Source: JBCCSZ01 sp039199225
GTDB lineage: Bacteria; Bacteroidota; Bacteroidia; Chitinophagales; Saprospiraceae
Reading direction: 5' to 3'
Assembly (NCBI GenBank): GCA_039199225.1
Contig: JBCCSZ010000360.1
Location: 1-7,057, forward strand
DNA length: 7,057 nucleotides
The position numbers and the translations under genes were made by a program. The notes under the pieces are model-generated. The model was given only the letters and a program-made list of their open reading frames with translations, did no database searches and had not been told where the DNA came from. Positions 5,865 through 7,057 of the stretch are shown piece by piece (position 1 is the first letter of the stretch; the number at the start of each line of letters is the position of its first letter).

Positions 5865-7057
5865 TACGGATCAGTTTTCGAAAGCTTGGAACACACAAGT
5901 TTCAATCGGCCATCCTCATAGGTGGTTTGGTGATTGGGATGACGAGTTGCATCATACTTCTACAGTACGTGAGTTATGAGCTGAGCTTTGATGGCTTTCA
6001 TGCCAAGGGTGATCGGATTTATCGGCTGCTCAATGAACGCTTTCAAGATGGGCAGTCCATTCAAAGAGGGACGATTACCTACCCGACGATTGGTCCGGCA
6101 ATGATGGAAGAGTTTCCGGAAATCAAAAATGTCAGTCGCTTGGCAGCAGCCCCGAATGTCATGCTGACGGTCAACGATTTGGTCGAACCGATCGGCAGTG
6201 GTTTTTGGGTGGATGAGCATTTTTTTGAAATGTTTGATTTTCACCTCCTGAGTCAGGATGACACAAAATTATTGGATGAGCCGAATGAGGTGATGCTTTC
6301 GCGTGAGTTGGCGGAGTATTTTTTTCCGGCAGTTGAAGGCCAATTTCACCATCTGATTGGCAAGACAGTGCGTATCAATCGGGTTTTGGAAGATTTTAAA
6401 ATTGTTGGTGTATTTGAGGATGTACCAGCCAATTCAACTTTGCAATTTCAAATTTTAATCAGCTATGCTTCGGGCATTCGCTATTGGGGAGAAGCCGCTG
6501 AAAATAGTTGGAACTGGTCTAACTTTTACCACTACTTGGAGTTGGAGCCGGAAACAGATGTAGCCGCTTTGGAAGCCAAGTTTGAAGGCTTTAGCCAGCG
6601 TCGGTTCAGAGGAACGGAGGTGTCTGGAAGCCAGGAGGTTTTTAGCCTGCAACCCTTTTTTGATGCCCATTTGTACTCCGCCGATCTGGAATACGAAATC
6701 GGAGAGACGGTCAATGGTCGTGCGGTGTGGTCGCTTTTGCTCATTGCATTTTTTCTATTGATGATTGCCTGGATCAATTATGTCAACCTCAGTTCGGTAC
6801 GTGCCATTGAGCGGTCTAAAGAGGTGGGTGTCCGCAAGGTCGTTGGTGCTGGTAGAGGTCAGCTACTTCGTCAGTTCTTTTCTGAGGCGTTGATGATCAA
6901 TGTCATCAGCTTGATCTTTGCGCTGGGCATCGTACAATTTATTACGCCTTGGTTTGCTGCTCAGTTTGACCTGGATGCTTCGATATTGGGGTTTTTTAAC
7001 GGACACCACCTAAATGTCTATTTGGTCTTAACCCTTCTCGCTTTGATATTGACAGGC
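5849..7057 (+). CDS. FtsX/MacB-type ABC transporter permease, N-terminal half (cut by window end)
   Basis: The first 403 codons of a fourth paralogue are visible, open to the last base with no stop. They cover the N-terminal MacB-like half: MWINHLRISFRKL, helix 1 about 21-43, a periplasmic domain about 44-290 with EDVP at 190-193 and a Trp-rich NSWNWSNFYHYLEL stretch, helix 2 about 293-315, coupling motif EVGVRKVVGA (R329, K330), helix 3 about 347-370, and the start of helix 4 from about 389. An in-frame TAG at 5825-5827 and no other start between it and 5849 make this ATG the only sensible one. It is more diverged than genes 2 and 3: helix 2 ends IAWINYVNLSSVR where gene 3 has LACINFINLSTAR, and the N-terminus has THK in place of KNK. 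If typical, about 400 more residues follow outside the window. Confidence 0.92.
   Translation, partial: MWINHLRISFRKLGTHKFQSAILIGGLVIGMTSCIILLQYVSYELSFDGFHAKGDRIYRLLNERFQDGQSIQRGTITYPTIGPAMMEEFPEIKNVSRLAAAPNVMLTVNDLVEPIGSGFWVDEHFFEMFDFHLLSQDDTKLLDEPNEVMLSRELAEYFFPAVEGQFHHLIGKTVRINRVLEDFKIVGVFEDVPANSTLQFQILISYASGIRYWGEAAENSWNWSNFYHYLELEPETDVAALEAKFEGFSQRRFRGTEVSGSQEVFSLQPFFDAHLYSADLEYEIGETVNGRAVWSLLLIAFFLLMIAWINYVNLSSVRAIERSKEVGVRKVVGAGRGQLLRQFFSEALMINVISLIFALGIVQFITPWFAAQFDLDASILGFFNGHHLNVYLVLTLLALILTG

Larger units (their letters stand above)
1..7057 (+). other. Probable operon of four tandem permease paralogues
   Basis: All four genes are on the + strand with gaps of 30, 10 and 69 bases. 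I find no convincing hairpin plus T-run terminator and no TTG / TAnnTTTG promoter pair in the gaps, so read-through transcription is the simplest reading. The promoter must lie upstream of the window. The array extends past both ends, so the full count of paralogues and any ATPase partner are unseen. Confidence 0.7.

Overview
The window holds four same-strand, head-to-tail paralogues of one membrane-protein family and essentially nothing else. Each is a large FtsX/MacB-type ABC transporter permease of the roughly 800-residue, internally duplicated kind common in Bacteroidota. Assignment to that phylum is an inference. It rests on the protein type, the lack of Shine-Dalgarno sequences before the three visible starts, A/T-rich leaders, and mid-range GC by eye. 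A Saprospiria-like host (Lewinella or Haliscomenobacter relatives) is plausible but unproven.

Layout: (1) bases 1-855 are the 3' part of a permease gene that enters from outside the window and is interrupted by an in-frame TGA at 142-144. The reading frame continues to a normal family C-terminus, so it is called a pseudogene, with a possibly translated 3' ORF at 148-855. (2) 886-3318 is a complete 810-residue permease. (3) 3329-5779 is a complete 816-residue permease. (4) 5849-7057 is the first 403 codons of a fourth permease cut by the window end; it has no stop in the window. The gaps are 30, 10 and 69 bases, with no convincing terminator or Bacteroidota-type promoter, so the genes look like one transcription unit.

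Each complete protein reads as two MacB-like halves in one chain: a membrane helix, a large periplasmic domain, then three helices, all repeated. Each half carries its own cytoplasmic coupling motif of the E[VI]G[VIL]RKxxG type. The sequence therefore suggests that one polypeptide is already the full transmembrane pair and needs only an ATPase dimer. No ATPase, membrane-fusion protein or regulator lies in these 7 kb; they would have to be outside the window or elsewhere in the genome. Substrate cannot be read from the sequence.

The points most worth a second look are the clean nonsense codon in the first gene, the run of paralogous permeases without an ATPase, patches of unusually high DNA identity between the 3' ends of genes 2 and 3, and a short direct repeat around the start of gene 4. 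I see no clear evidence of a wholly new system, mobile element, CRISPR array or RNA gene.
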